From Cornus controversa (lineage: Eukaryota > Streptophyta > Magnoliopsida > Cornales > Cornaceae): a stretch of 64,000 nt of DNA. This document shows positions 34,382 to 46,145 of the stretch, one piece after another. Made by a program: the position numbers and the translations under genes. Where the stretch lies: the NCBI GenBank assembly GCA_026545225.1, contig CM048845.1:52304033-52368032 (forward strand). The letters are read 5' to 3'. The notes below the pieces were generated by a model, which was given only the letters and a program-made list of their open reading frames with translations, had not been told where the DNA came from and did not search any database. Positions within the stretch are counted from its first letter, which is position 1. Every line of letters starts with the position of its first letter.

Positions 34382-35482
34382 CTGCACTTTATTCACCTTT
34401 TATACTTTACTTTCTGTATTTTACTTTCTTTATTTTTGATAGGCCATGTTGGCCATGTTTAGTTTCTTTTTTTGCGTATTCCGCCTACATGTACCCTTTG
34501 TACTGAAACGCATTTTCATCTTTATGGAATACATTTATATTTGCTTTTATGACATGTGTTATCTTTACTGCCTTTTCTTTTTGCTTTCCGTCAATTTATC
34601 TGTTCTCTAGACTTTGACTATGTATGTAGTACCACTTGTCTACTTGTTATATGCGATTCAGTTGATGATTTCCGTTTATTACCGCCTGGTTTTAATTCCC
34701 AATACTGTTGAGATTGCTTCAACACAGTATGGCGGTAATAAAGAAAGGCAGCCCCTTTGCGTGCTATACGTTAGCGCGCCTGGATAGTCAATATCTTGTC
34801 GCATAGACCTCTTAGACAATCGGGAAACACCAGTTCAGACCATTAGATTTACAGTGATATTGGCATTGTCTGTTTGTGCATAAGTATTTCGTTATGTTCT
34901 ATTTATCTACTTTTTGTTCCTCGTAATGCTCGTGGTATCCAGTTGGTATTCTGTGCAGATTTTTCTTATTTACAGGATGACCGCTGCTGTGGACTTCCAT
35001 TTTTCTCGCATTCTGCCATCCCGGTAACTTCTTTCCTTGCTCTTCTTGTCCAAGCATTGAGGACAATGTTGCATATAAGTTTGGGGGTGCGGTATGCTAT
35101 ACCACTTGCATATGCATGCAATGTTCAGTCATTATATTGAGTGTCATTGTAGAGCAGTTTTTTTCTGTGATATTTTTGCATGCTTGCTATGATGTCTTGC
35201 TTTGTAAAGGAAGATCATTCGAATAAATGTCCGAGGTAAATGCAGCAGGTAGTTAGGAACTTTAACATTGTAAATACCCGCACTTTTGCAAGCTTTATAG
35301 TAGGCTAGAGCGGTCTACATTTTTGTCCAAACTCGAGCACGTACAATTCTTGCCCTAAATTTGTCCTTAACCGCACAAATTCGCACACATGCAGTTTAAA
35401 TTGTGGGGTATAAGTCTGAGGGAGAATTTTTGAAAATTTCTGTTTTTATCTGAACATCTTAAAGAATAAGTTCTTCCGGTTG

Positions 35483-35519
<37 letters not shown>

Positions 35520-36207
35520 AATAAAAAGAGAAAAATATGCAATAAGCCTTCTCACTAAATAAACCGGATTTCTATGCCTCAAAGCAGGAAATATTCGTGT
35601 AAAAGTGTGTAAGGTTGAGCAGTAATAAGCGGATGGCTTGCTTACGCTCATCGCCTTGTAAGCTCGGTTATTAAGTCCGAGGGGTGCTTCTTCGCCTAAT
35701 GCCCTAAAACCAATTGGTTTGGGAGTCATTGGCCCAATGCCGCTACGTGGGCTTACAAGAAAGCAAAAAGAGCTAAGCATTGCACAGTCATCCGCACATG
35801 AGCAATCATGAATGTTTTGTGATAATGAAACAGCCGGGTTGAGCATTTTCAATGAGTTTTTCTCTTAAAAACAGATTTGTTCGTTTTCTTCTCCAAATAT
35901 GACAAAAGCCGCACGTTAGAATGCATGTTCACTTTTCAAAGAGGATTTTGGGGTTGGAATTGTTATAGTTGTTCGGGCTGGCCAGCATGTGGGGACTGTC
36001 GTTCATTTATAGCTTGTGAAAGTCCATTTTTGCTAATGGCCGCATAGTTCTGTAATACTTGTTGCATTTGCCAATTGTGAAATGAATGGATGAGCGCCCT
36101 TTATCTAGTTGATGGCTGAGCATGATTAAACTTTTGTATAAGATAGTTAATTTCATTTTTGTAATATTGTATTGCTAAGGGACTAGCAATATGTAAGTTT
36201 GGGGGTG
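34382..36207 (+). other. E1 3' noncoding region with hairpins, A31 tract and PPT
   Basis: It contains a hairpin near 34710-34732, then a CATTG-AGGA-CAATG hairpin (about 35054-35067) followed by a PPT-like AAGTTTGGGGGTG (35077-35089). It also has a run of 31 A (35487-35517) and the perfect palindrome AAACCAATTGGTTT (35707-35720). The PPT AGTTTGGGGGTG is at 36196-36207 against the LTR. The order is shared with A2, B and C. ORFs here are not conserved as proteins. Confidence 0.75.
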
Positions 36208-37631
36208 TGATAAGTGTTCAATTCTATGCATTTGAACCCTCTTTATTGCATATGTTAGTTCCATTTTTGCGTTTACCGAGATATGTTTACGGTATTTTTG
36301 TGTTTTTGATGTATTGCAGGTATTGGAGTAAATGGAGCAAAGTTGGAAGTTTTCTGCAGTCAAGAGATGAAATCAGAAACTGTTGCCAAGGCATTTCGAT
36401 CAATCGAGATGTGGATTTCGATCAATCGAAATTTCGATTGATCGAAATCTCATTTCGATTGATCGAAATCTCGATCAATCGAAATGCAATTTCGATCAAT
36501 CGAAATGCTGCAGAGCCCACTTGGCCACTTGCTCACCTGCTCTCCCACTTGCAACAAAATCCCCCTTTTTGCACGACTTAAGGGGATTGTCTGACTTGAA
36601 CAAGACTTTTGGGGGCCTTCTTGATACAAGAGATATATATAATGATATATATATATATATGGTGGGCCCAAAGGAGCCAAAAAGCATACAAAAAGCACCA
36701 AAAGCCACATATCTCATATCTCTCAACACATACAAATCAGAAGAAGAAGAGAGAGACCTTCGGGAGAGGAAGAGGAAGGGCTGAACCAGACCAAGAAGCT
36801 TCATTCTCTTCATCAATGGAAGGGTGCAAGGCAACCATGAGCAACTAACTCTTCTACTAGGGTGTTGGTTTCAACCCCTAGCCATGTAAACTTGTTCATC
36901 TTTGTAGCTCTTGGGACTTGTAATTAAATGTTGATTATTTAGCCTAGTGATTATGTACACAAATACATTTCTTTTATATATTCATTTGATTTGGAATTTA
37001 TTCTTGTCTTAGAGTAGGTTTTGTCACTTGAATGCACAACATTTGCATATTCCACAAGAAGTGCAAATGATGGCTAGATAATGGTGTTTAAATGAATGTG
37101 TGATGCTAGTTTGTATAGACCATGCCAAGACAAGGTAGTTTGGATGCATGTAGTGTTCACTTAGAGAGTAGAGTAAGTAGGTAGTTAGTTAGGTTGAAGA
37201 GCTATGCTTGTTGAAGATGGATTATGATAGGTTAGCACACACATTGATCTTTTGATATGTCATTGAGGTCACAAGCCTAATGTCATTGTTAGGCATTTAA
37301 TTAATGAATCCCTTGCTTGCTACACTTATGAACATGTGAATGGCTAGGGGTGGAAACCAACCCTAGTTCTCTCTCCCAACTTTACTTTTTAATTTTATTG
37401 TCATTTCCTTTATGCAATAGTTTCTAAACACAAAACCAAAAATCTGTTTTGTTTGAATTAAAGTAGAATTAATCTTTCTCTATGACAATTAACGACTAGT
37501 CCTCGTGGGATCGATACCCTCTATATAGAACCTTATCTGCAAAGATTCGTGCTCTTGCGAGTGGTTAAATTATATTTTGATAAAAAGGGCAAAAATTAAG
37601 CTTGCAATATAATTTAGTTCCGACCACATCA
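36208..37631 (+). repeat. E1 3' LTR
   Basis: It is 1,424 bp with the same ends as the 5' LTR, and the dyad array is at about 36396-36503. It directly follows the PPT and is followed by the duplication CATAT. Confidence 0.95.
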
Positions 37632-37636
37632 CATAT

Positions 37637-39083
37637 ATAAAGAAAAAATTCAAGGAATCCATCACCTTCAAGCTCAAAGAAATGCCAGTCAAAATCAAGT
37701 GAACGGATCCTGAAGAAACATAAAAAAGGAAACATTTAAAGATTCAAAGTCTTCCATGATGAAAAACATCTCAAACAAGTGACCATTTCCGTTAAGAACT
37801 CAACTGATCAATTCACATGGAAGAATGGGTAGATAGGATGGTGAGCACTTACGAAATAATGTTAAAGTTTATTTGAATTCAAGTAAAGCTCAACTCTTTC
37901 AATGATCATTCACTAAAAATCTTTTCAAAACTCATTTTTTTGATCATATATAGATCTTGATCATCACTCATAGTTCATCATTGATAATCTTATATGAATG
38001 TCCATTCAAAAACCTATTTTAAAAAGAGCTCTTTGGTACATACATATAGTTTCGGTTGACTGATGAGGTCCTTCAGTCGATTGAACAAATCTGGAATTAA
38101 ATTCTAGTAGGCTTTACAAAACAGAAGAGTTCCAGTTGACCGAAGCTCAATTTTAGTTAATCGAAACAAGGTTATCTGTCGACCGAATTTGTTCATCAGT
38201 CGACTGATAGAAACTAGAAATGAATTCTAGTAGGCTTTACAAAACAGAGAAGTTTCAGTAGACCGAGCTCAGCTTCAGTCGATCGAAACACCTGGTTCAA
38301 TCAACCGATGAAATCATCAGTCGACCGAAACTTGGTGGTTCAGAAAATTAACGGCTAGTTTCTGCATTTAATGCTCCAAACCACTTGCGCAACTACTTTA
38401 AAATGGCCTTGTTTGATCTCCTCTCTATATAAGAAAATGTTCTATGAATCATAGAATACACACAGCTTGAGAAAATCATTTTTTATAAAATCATCTGAGC
38501 ATTCAATTTCATTAACCCTGTTTTCCAAAGACTTGAGCTTTAAACACTTGTGATTCATTTACTCTATAGTCTGTGAGCTTACACTTACGTATCTATCTAT
38601 TGTGAGAGAAAAACCTATTGAGAGCTTCATATTGTAAATCTATCTTCTAGAGATTATTGTATAAAACTCTTTCATTCAAGAGGATCAGTTTGATCCAAAG
38701 AAAGCCTAAAGGAGGTTGTTCCTTTAGCAAAGGGTTGGAGTGACCCAAGGAAGATTAAGAGAAGGAGTTTCTTTTGAGTAAGAAGGTTTTGCACTCCACC
38801 TACAAGGAGTAGCCATATTAGATACAGGAAGTCTCAAGAGGGGTACTGAGCTGAGGAGTAGGAATTCCGAACCTCACAAAAATCATCGTGTCAATTGTGT
38901 TTGACCTCTCTATCTCTATCTTGTTATATTGTGTTTTATATTGCTAAATTAATTATTGAACATTTATTGCATAAATAGAATTAGAATCATTCCTAGCCAA
39001 CTTACAAATTGTTAATAAAAAAAATACTCAATATTTGCCATAGACTCTATTCACCCCCCTCTAGAGTCAATACTTGAGTAACA
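37637..39083 (+). mobile_element. Truncated Ty1/copia LTR, Sirevirus-like
   Basis: The sequence has the signature TCTATTCACCCCCCTCTAGAG near its end (39046-39066) and an adenine- and guanine-rich leader, both familiar from Sirevirus LTRs. Dyads built on CAGTCGACYGA lie between about 38055 and 38330. A TATA box CTATATAAG sits near 38426. The 3' end is probably AGTAACA at 39083. The 5' part is cut off by A2/E1 on the left and I could not find it elsewhere. The family assignment rests on memory of sequence style. Confidence 0.5.
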
Positions 39084-39208
39084 CTTAACCAACCTGATCA
39101 GTCAGGAATAGTAGCCAAGTGGGCAATAGAGCTGGGCATCTACAAAATAACCTACGAACCTTGGACCACCATAATTGGGCAACCAATTATAGATTTCTTG
39201 TAAGAGTA
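39084..39208 (+). pseudogene. Tat-lineage Ty3/gypsy pol fragment (end of first RNase H)
   Basis: Translation gives VAKWAIELGIYKITYEP followed by TTIIGQPIIDFL, the end of a gypsy RNase H domain and start of the linker. A stop (TAA, 39201) follows. The frame resumes after the inserted LARD at 62497. The last five bases GAGTA are the target duplication. Confidence 0.8.
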
Positions 39209-41765
39209 TGTATGTAGAGACCAGAACCAAATTTGACCGATTTTCAAAAAATTTCATCATTTTCGCTATAAATACGTTTCAAATGATGTTTTGGATGTTT
39301 CGAGAGTGGAAAACATGTTTGAAAACATGTTATGAGGTTTTTGGAAGTTTTTGGAAAATTTGGAGAAGTTTGACTTTTTGGTCAAACAGGGGCCCGGGAT
39401 GCGGTCCACGTGGGCCCGGGGAATCCGGAAAATTTTTGAAAATATTTATTTTTGGATATGGACTAAAAGAAATATTTAGAGTGTTAAGAAAGTGATTTCG
39501 AGTCCAACGGAATTTCCGAGAATTAATTCGGAGGTCGGGAAGGTACATTAAGTGGCCCGGGGGCAAAACGGTCATTTCGCGCCCCTAGGACAGGAATAAA
39601 TATCCCAGGGAGATCTGAGATCTCATTTCTCATGGTTCCCTCTCTCTCTAAACATTTCCCTCTTCATCCCTCCACCTTCTCTCTATATTTCGGGTGCATT
39701 CGACTTGGATTCTTGATTCGCCGAAGAAGGAAAGTGTGTAGGGGACGGCTAGGGCTTCGGTTTGAATCGAACAAACTCGTGTTTCGGCAAGGTGGAACCT
39801 GCTGAAAATTTTGATATATAGTACCTATATTTATATTTAATTATAAATATATGGTGGGTCTATGTGTAATTATGGATAAATAGAGAGGCACCTTCATATT
39901 TATATAGATCTTGTGGAGGGGATAAATTGAGGAAGTTGTGGACCAAAAGTGGTCAACTAAAGAGAAGACCACATTAGTGGTTTTGTTGAGAGGAGAGAAA
40001 TGAGAGGGAAAGAAAAGAAAAAGAGAAAAAGAAGAAAAAGAAAGAAAAGAAAATAAGAAAGAAAAGAAAAAGGAGAAGAAAGAGAGAAGAGAGAGAAACT
40101 GAGAAGCGCTGAGAGAGAAAGATAATCAGGAGAGAGGAGGAGTCGACTCCAGTGCCGACGATGACTGTGGCTATCAGTTGTTCACAGTGACTAAAGCGGA
40201 TGTGGTGGTGGCGTGAGGTAGTGTCATTGATGGGTTCCTTTGGTGGTGGTGGCGCGGAGACACGACTGGGTCATGTTGGTTTTGGCTGACTACGGCCATT
40301 GAGGTGGAGCTTCGATAGCGATCATGGGCCAACAGCCATGGTGGCCGTCTGGTTTAGCTTGGCAGTAGGTGGGAGCGGCTTTCATGGCCGTGGTTGGTGG
40401 CCCTTGGTTTTTGGACTGTTACGGTGTGGGTTTGGTTCACGGTGGCAGTGGGTGGTTTTTGACAGAGGGTTTTGGCTCACGGTGGTGGGCTAGTGGTGGG
40501 GAGTTGGGTCTTCACTTGGTGAGGCTTAGCTTTGTTGGACAGCTTTGTTCCTTTTGGCCGTGTGTATACAGGTGGTACCAAAAGGGGGCTAGTTTGTGGA
40601 CTGTTTGGCCGTGAAAATGGTGGCCTCGTGGTGTTGGCTCGTTTTGGTGTTGCATCCGATTTATTTGGGTGGTTGATGGCTGAACAGGGTGGCGTTGGCT
40701 ACCGATTTAAATTTGCTTGGCAGTAGATGGGCAACCATGTTGTGGTGGTTGTGGTTGAAGTTGAGTCTTGGCTTTCAGTTAGGGTCGAATTTTCTTGGTC
40801 AGACATGGAGGCCGAAATTATTGGTTCATGTTTGTGGGCTCACCTTTGATCACGGTTTGGTTGGGCTTCCATTGTTGTAGTTCTCAGTTGAGTCTCGGGG
40901 TGAGGCTCGGTTGTGTATGGTGATGGTGGCTTACGATTTTGGGCATGGTGGCGGCAGCTTGGTTCAGCCATGGTGCGTTGATGGATTCATGGTCTGGCCT
41001 AATTTATTGGACCAAAAATTTTAAAGGGAAAGAAGTGGGTTCAAATGTGACTTGGACACAAGATTGGATCGGGCTTGGTACGGACCGCCTTGCAGACGCG
41101 AATTCATTGGAGAGCGGGACTTAAGGCAAGTTGATTCTTGCCTCTATCTCCTACGTATATACTTTAATTATATTGATTAATTTACATATGCTCTTAATTT
41201 AATCATATGTGGCGGTTGTATATATATATGTGTGCATATATATATCTATGTAAAGGTGGATATTGTATATGCGTGGGATGTGAGTGAAAATATATATAGG
41301 TGTGTATATATATTTGGGATGTGAGAACATGATTAAATTTAAATGCTTCCTTGCATTGTGATATGCATGTATGGTATAGATTAAAGTCTATGACAAGTAT
41401 GCTAAATAATACATGTTTGGCTATGTGTTGTCTTGTATGCATATGTGGCTCTTATGCATGGTGTTAAATATATATGTGATTATATATTTGTGGTGATAGT
41501 GGAAATGCATGCTATATATATGAATATGGCTTTGGCGAGCATTTAAAAACCATGAAATGTGCTAAGTGTTTTATATGTTCTTAATACATATATGGTGACG
41601 GAATATATATGTGGCTATATATTGTGAGTGAAGAGCATGCTAGTTACTAGTGGTAAATGCATGTCTTGAGTGGAAGCATGATTATATTTATACTAGTATA
41701 CATGCATATGTGATTATATGCAGGATATGACACATATATGTGGTTATATGTAGGAATATGAATAT
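39209..41765 (+). repeat. LARD 5' LTR, first part
   Basis: The first 600 bp or so (39209-39815) differ from the 3' LTR and hold a TATA-like AATAAATA (about 39595) followed by a CT-rich leader-like stretch. From about 39815 the match to the 3' LTR is close. A polypurine tract of about 150 bp lies at 39988-40135, followed by about 900 bp with a strong G+T skew, then AT-rich sequence with many TATATG motifs. ORFs in the G+T tract are composition artefacts. Confidence 0.85.
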
Positions 41766-43273
41766 TGATTCGTGTGTGAGTGTGACTCAAAAAGTATACC
41801 AATTAAAATTTTCCACACTTCGCAATAGAACGAATTCTTTGCAGAATAGGGCTATCGAAAGGAATGGGTATCGTACCTCAGGGATTATGTTCTGACGAGT
41901 TGGAACACAGAACTAATTCTAATTAAATTTATAAGAAAAGAATTCTGATTTTTAACTAATTAAAAAGATAAAATAAAATAAATCAAAGGTAAACAGATAA
42001 TGAAGATAATAAGAGAGAAACCTAGGGTGTTTGACTTCACCACTAACTCCACAATCAATGGTCAATTGAATCAACTATAGGGGAATTACATCATGCATAA
42101 GTGGTGTCGGTGGCTACAAGCACACCTTCATCCGTCAAGAAGATAACATATGATTAAGGCTAAGCCATGGACTATCTTCGATTGGCATGGGCCATCTGCC
42201 TAACTACTCTAATCTAGGGTGCAGTATGGTTCATCTTCTCTAGGCATAATCCATCAAAGCTCATAATAATATATTCAGTGATTACCATTATGTAATAATC
42301 TCTCTCATGATCACAGAAAACAAAAGAGATTGAGTTCAATAACAACAACTAAATATCTAAGACAAGATAAGAAATCATTGAGATTGAATTTACAAGACTT
42401 TTATTGCTCAATTCATTAATAAGAATCCTCACAATTACACAATCTATGCATGTATATAAAGGTCCCCAATAATTAAAACAATCAAACCATTGATGCTTTG
42501 TTAGGGCTACATCAAAACCCTAGTGGATGAACTAGCCGCTCATGGTAGAAGAAGAAGCTTCAACTGTTGAGGAAGAAGACATCATCTTTCTGAATTACGC
42601 GTATGACTTCGTTCTCCAATGGCTCTGCAATATGTTCTGTTCTCTTCAGCCCTCTCAGACTCTCCAATCTCTGTGTCTAAGCTCTTTCTCTTCAGCCTCC
42701 AAGTCTTCACTTTATTCCCCAAGAGAATACACCAAAGTCCTAATCCAATTAGGAATTAATTAGGGTTTCCCGCAGCACTAATCAGGTGGGTTTTTCCTGC
42801 TGACTTCGGCCCAACTTTTGACCCACTAGAAGTCCGATTTACGGAATTTTCGTGAAATACAAAAGTGTGCAGAATCAAATTTCGTTCAACCCTACGCGGA
42901 AATAATGTCTATTTGAGGCTCGGAAATAAGCCTTCTGGTCCGTTTTCCAAAACGGGATTAAGACTGCATTATGCGCAGATTTGGGCTTCAGGCCCGAAAC
43001 CTTCTTAAGCAGCTGTAATTCTCTTGGACCTCTTTCTTGGGCTGATTTGAGTTGAAATAAATGGTTGAGTGAATCTCCTTGATGTAGGCTTCATCTCACC
43101 ATCTTGGATGTCTTCTTTAAAAGCCCAAAAGCTTGGTTTTAACTGAAATACTCATTAAGGCCCTGAAAATACAGAAAACACTAAAACAAAGTAAAATCAC
43201 AAAATAATCTATCACTAAGAGAATAAAATACATAAGTTAAGGGGCTAGAATGCGTAACATTCAACGCCTATCA
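41766..43273 (-). repeat. B 3' LTR
   Basis: It is 1,508 bp, reads TGATTCGTG on the plus strand and ends CGCCTATCA. It belongs to the same family as the LTR of C. It differs from the solo LTR 52502-54009 at only four positions I could find: 42899, 42910, 42942 and 43242. Confidence 0.93.
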
Positions 43274-44921
43274 CACCCCCAAACTTACATATTGCTAGTC
43301 CCTTAGCAATAGAATAAAACAAAACTAAAACAAAGGAAACTAACAAATACTAACTAAACTACCAAACTCCACTTTCGTGGGAGAAACGATTGCAATTAGC
43401 ATATGCAACAAGCCTTTAAACCCCTAGGTTCCCCCTAGTGGACGAGTATAGTCTCGTGAGGGTTTCCAGAAATGTTACCCACAAACATTCAAAATTCTGT
43501 TTCAACATTAATTCAAGAAGAAGATTACAATATATAGTTACAAACTTGCATTTAAGAATAATTTCAAACTTTCAAATTCTATAATTCAAATCTATGGTCC
43601 TCATGCATAATTCACATCAACATATCTCAAAATAATCAACTCTAGTCCCCTCGTGTAAAGTGAACTAGCAATCATCTTATGTAGCATAACTCAGTTCTGA
43701 ATATATTAAGGCACATACCCTTTCAACTCACTAGCTCCCCTTATTGAAATCATACTTCCCAACATGATTACATGACTTTTTCATTTTTTTTTCACCATTC
43801 CAATTTTTCATTGCTTTATTGGTTGTGCAATGTCTTGATCTATTAAGCTTTCTGAAAGATCCATGTAGCAAGCTTTCAGTCAGTGACTCCCAAACCAGAC
43901 GGCTTTAGGGCATTAGGCTTTAAGATACCCTGAAGACCTAATTACTCGAATCAGTCAGGCTACAAATCAAGACAACCAATGCTCATCTTTTCTCACCCTT
44001 TCACTTTTGACGCGAACACTCCGTGCTTCCTGAGGCATAGAGGCCCGGTTACTCATGAAAAGGATCAAATTGATTTGCTTATTCAACACTTTTTTTTTTT
44101 GTCTTTTTTTTTTTTTTTTTATTTTCTTTTTCACTGAAGTCAAGTAAAACACATTATCGGTACTCATTCTCAAGAGATACTAATTAATATCAAGCATATG
44201 TAACTCAATAACTCAAAACCAAAGATTATACCCCATAAGACTATGCTAGTGTGTTTGTGCATGTAAGGAAACTAGAATTAATCATCCCAAAACATGTTAT
44301 TGCAAACCATGATTAAAACCACATACTTTAAATCACAGTTTTCAAAAATTCAAAACATACTCAAAAATTGCAAGTTATGCACCTACATAAGGTATTAATC
44401 CTTTGAATCATGTCAAAACATTCTATCTAAAAATAAAACAAAATAAAATAAAAAAAAACAAACTAAGAAAATAAAATAAAATAAAAATCCTAATACAAGA
44501 AGAATTTCACACAAATTTCCCCCCATATTGCAATAAAGCACACAAATAGGCATCGCCTCACCCCCAAACTTAAACTGTACATTGTCCTCAATGTACTACC
44601 AATCAAAACATAGAGAAGAGTAAGAACGATAATACCAGGATCATGGAATAGTGGAAAGAAAATAGAGGACATCACTAGCATGAAGGCAAGGCAAGCACAC
44701 CCCCAAACTTGGATGATTCAACCTGTCAAAACAAACCACTATACCCCAAAGATCAAGTGAAAATAGTATGGGTGAAAAAAAATATGAAAGAGAAAAATCC
44801 TAAAAAAAAAATATTTTTTTCATTTTTCATTTTTTTTTTTTGTGTAATTAAAAATCTAACTAAAAAAACTAAACAGAAAAACTAAAAATAAAATAATATA
44901 CAAAAGATGGTTACCTTCCTG
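43274..44921 (-). other. B 3' noncoding region with PPT
   Basis: The PPT, in sense AAGTTTGGGGGTG, is at 43286-43274. The conserved stem (sense AAGCCGTCTGGTTT) is near 43891-43905. A T-rich tract (A-rich in sense) lies at 44091-44120. A PPT-like copy at 44559-44571 is next to the hairpin GTACATTG-TCCT-CAATGTAC (44577-44596), and another PPT-like copy is near 44699. No gene is seen. Confidence 0.75.
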
Positions 44922-46145
44922 TCAAGGATGTGGTGGTGACTGAGCATCCAGATCTAAGTTTGCTTGGCGCATCAGTGCACGCATCATCCTCCGCATCTCT
45001 AGTTGCTCTTGGCGAGTGTCACGAAAGTGATCCGCCATCTCTGCTCTCATTGCACCAAACTGTGTGGAGACCTCTGTCTGTAAGGTGCCAAACTGGGCTG
45101 TCAACCCAGCAATCTGCCCTTCTAAGTATTGATAATCATGGCCACCAGCCTGTGCATGCACTTCCTCTTCCTCTGCCTCCATCTCCTCTGGATCGTCCAC
45201 CGGTGGTGGTACATCTACATGCTCTCCTCCTTGGGCCACCCGAGATACCTCACCAGGCGCTGCTATGACTCTCTGGTGCATATGAGATCGACTCAAGTTC
45301 CAGTCATGCGTGCCATAATGAAGGTCATGTGGAAAGGCAAGCTCGTCCTCGTGGACTGCATACCCCTGTGTTACAAGCAACTGGTGAATAATAATAGGGA
45401 ATGGGAACTCCCAGTCACTTGCACTGTCTGGTACCTTGGCCACAACCTTGGAATAGAATTTCTCCATCTGGCCCCAGACAATCTGTGGGAGTGACAGCCA
45501 ATGCCCAAAATGTATGGCATATAAGGCTCGGAGGAACTCTTGACGTCTTTCGGTTTTATGTCCAATTGGACATACATTCTTGAGTAGCACAGCGTCAAGG
45601 AACCATAAATGATTTGGCATTGAAGACTTTGAAGCTGCATTCCTTTTTGGCCCGGAGAATTGGTTGGCACACAATCGTGCAACCATATTGCCCACCAACA
45701 ACTCGTCGGGTAAAGGAGTGTAGATATGAGATAAATCAGCTGGGCATTCATGAGGACAACCCATAGCAATGGCAATGGATGACATGTCCACTCGAACTAT
45801 TGTTCCATCTATGGAAGAAGTAAGCACCTCCCGCTCATCAGGTTTTGGCATCAAGTTTTGATAAAATACCTTGACAAGCCTCGGGTAAATAGTAGATGAG
45901 AGTGGAACAAAAATGGATGCCGACCGACGACGACGGATGTCGGAAATCCCCCATCGTGTCTCGGGAAACATACCATACAGTTCGGCTATGTCAAACGTTG
46001 TTTCATAGTTCAACGCCCTTGGATGCCATCTCTCTTGAATACCGTCTCGGCGAGATCGTGAAGAACCTGTGGTCGGATCATTCCTCGCTCGGCGAGGATT
46101 ACGTGAACTTGAAGCATCTTGGTGACTTGCTCTCTTTGGTGCCAT
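44922..46145 (-). CDS. B ORF3, 407 residues, intact, unknown function
   Basis: It is homologous to ORF3 of E1 and the same length. The start is MAPKRASHQD, with a basic Ser/Arg-rich N-terminus. The shared blocks are RLVKVFYQNLMP, WFLDAVLLKNVCP (about residue 180), ERRQEFLRALYAIHFGHWLS and IWGQMEKF. The middle is followed by an acidic segment and a helical C-terminus (about 340-395). No signal peptide or transmembrane segment is visible. It is open over its full length although gag-pol of the same copy carries two stops and an integrase deletion. The function is unknown. Confidence 0.78.
   Translation of the reverse strand: MAPKRASHQDASSSRNPRRARNDPTTGSSRSRRDGIQERWHPRALNYETTFDIAELYGMFPETRWGISDIRRRRSASIFVPLSSTIYPRLVKVFYQNLMPKPDEREVLTSSIDGTIVRVDMSSIAIAMGCPHECPADLSHIYTPLPDELLVGNMVARLCANQFSGPKRNAASKSSMPNHLWFLDAVLLKNVCPIGHKTERRQEFLRALYAIHFGHWLSLPQIVWGQMEKFYSKVVAKVPDSASDWEFPFPIIIHQLLVTQGYAVHEDELAFPHDLHYGTHDWNLSRSHMHQRVIAAPGEVSRVAQGGEHVDVPPPVDDPEEMEAEEEEVHAQAGGHDYQYLEGQIAGLTAQFGTLQTEVSTQFGAMRAEMADHFRDTRQEQLEMRRMMRALMRQANLDLDAQSPPHP

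Larger units (their letters stand above)
24573..37631 (+). mobile_element. E1: young, nearly intact Athila-type Ty3/gypsy element, plus strand
   Basis: It is 13,059 bp. Both LTRs are 1,424 bp and I saw no difference in the stretches compared. The perfect duplication CATAT flanks it (24568-24572, 37632-37636). Order: LTR, tRNA-Asp PBS, gag-pol in one frame (26288-31921, one internal TGA), dyad array with TATA-like box, leader intron, ORF3 (33158-34381), 3' noncoding region, PPT, LTR. The absence of a chromodomain, the tRNA-Asp primer and the extra 3' ORF fit the Athila lineage. It is the reference copy for A2 and the two solo LTRs. Confidence 0.95.

Noticed and set aside
34874-35140. 88-residue ORF in the 3' region of E1, with a partial match in A2
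   Set aside because: The match follows nucleotide homology of the noncoding region and runs through the secondary PPT and hairpin; frames break between copies.
35367-35852. 161-residue minus-strand ORF with a Phe run
   Set aside because: Antisense to the A31 tract and conserved 3' noncoding module; not a gene.
40299-41124. Several Gly/Trp/Leu-rich ORFs in the LARD LTR (also 51105-51860 and 59189-60070)
   Set aside because: They are due to strong G+T composition; no domain, and reading frames differ between the LTR copies.
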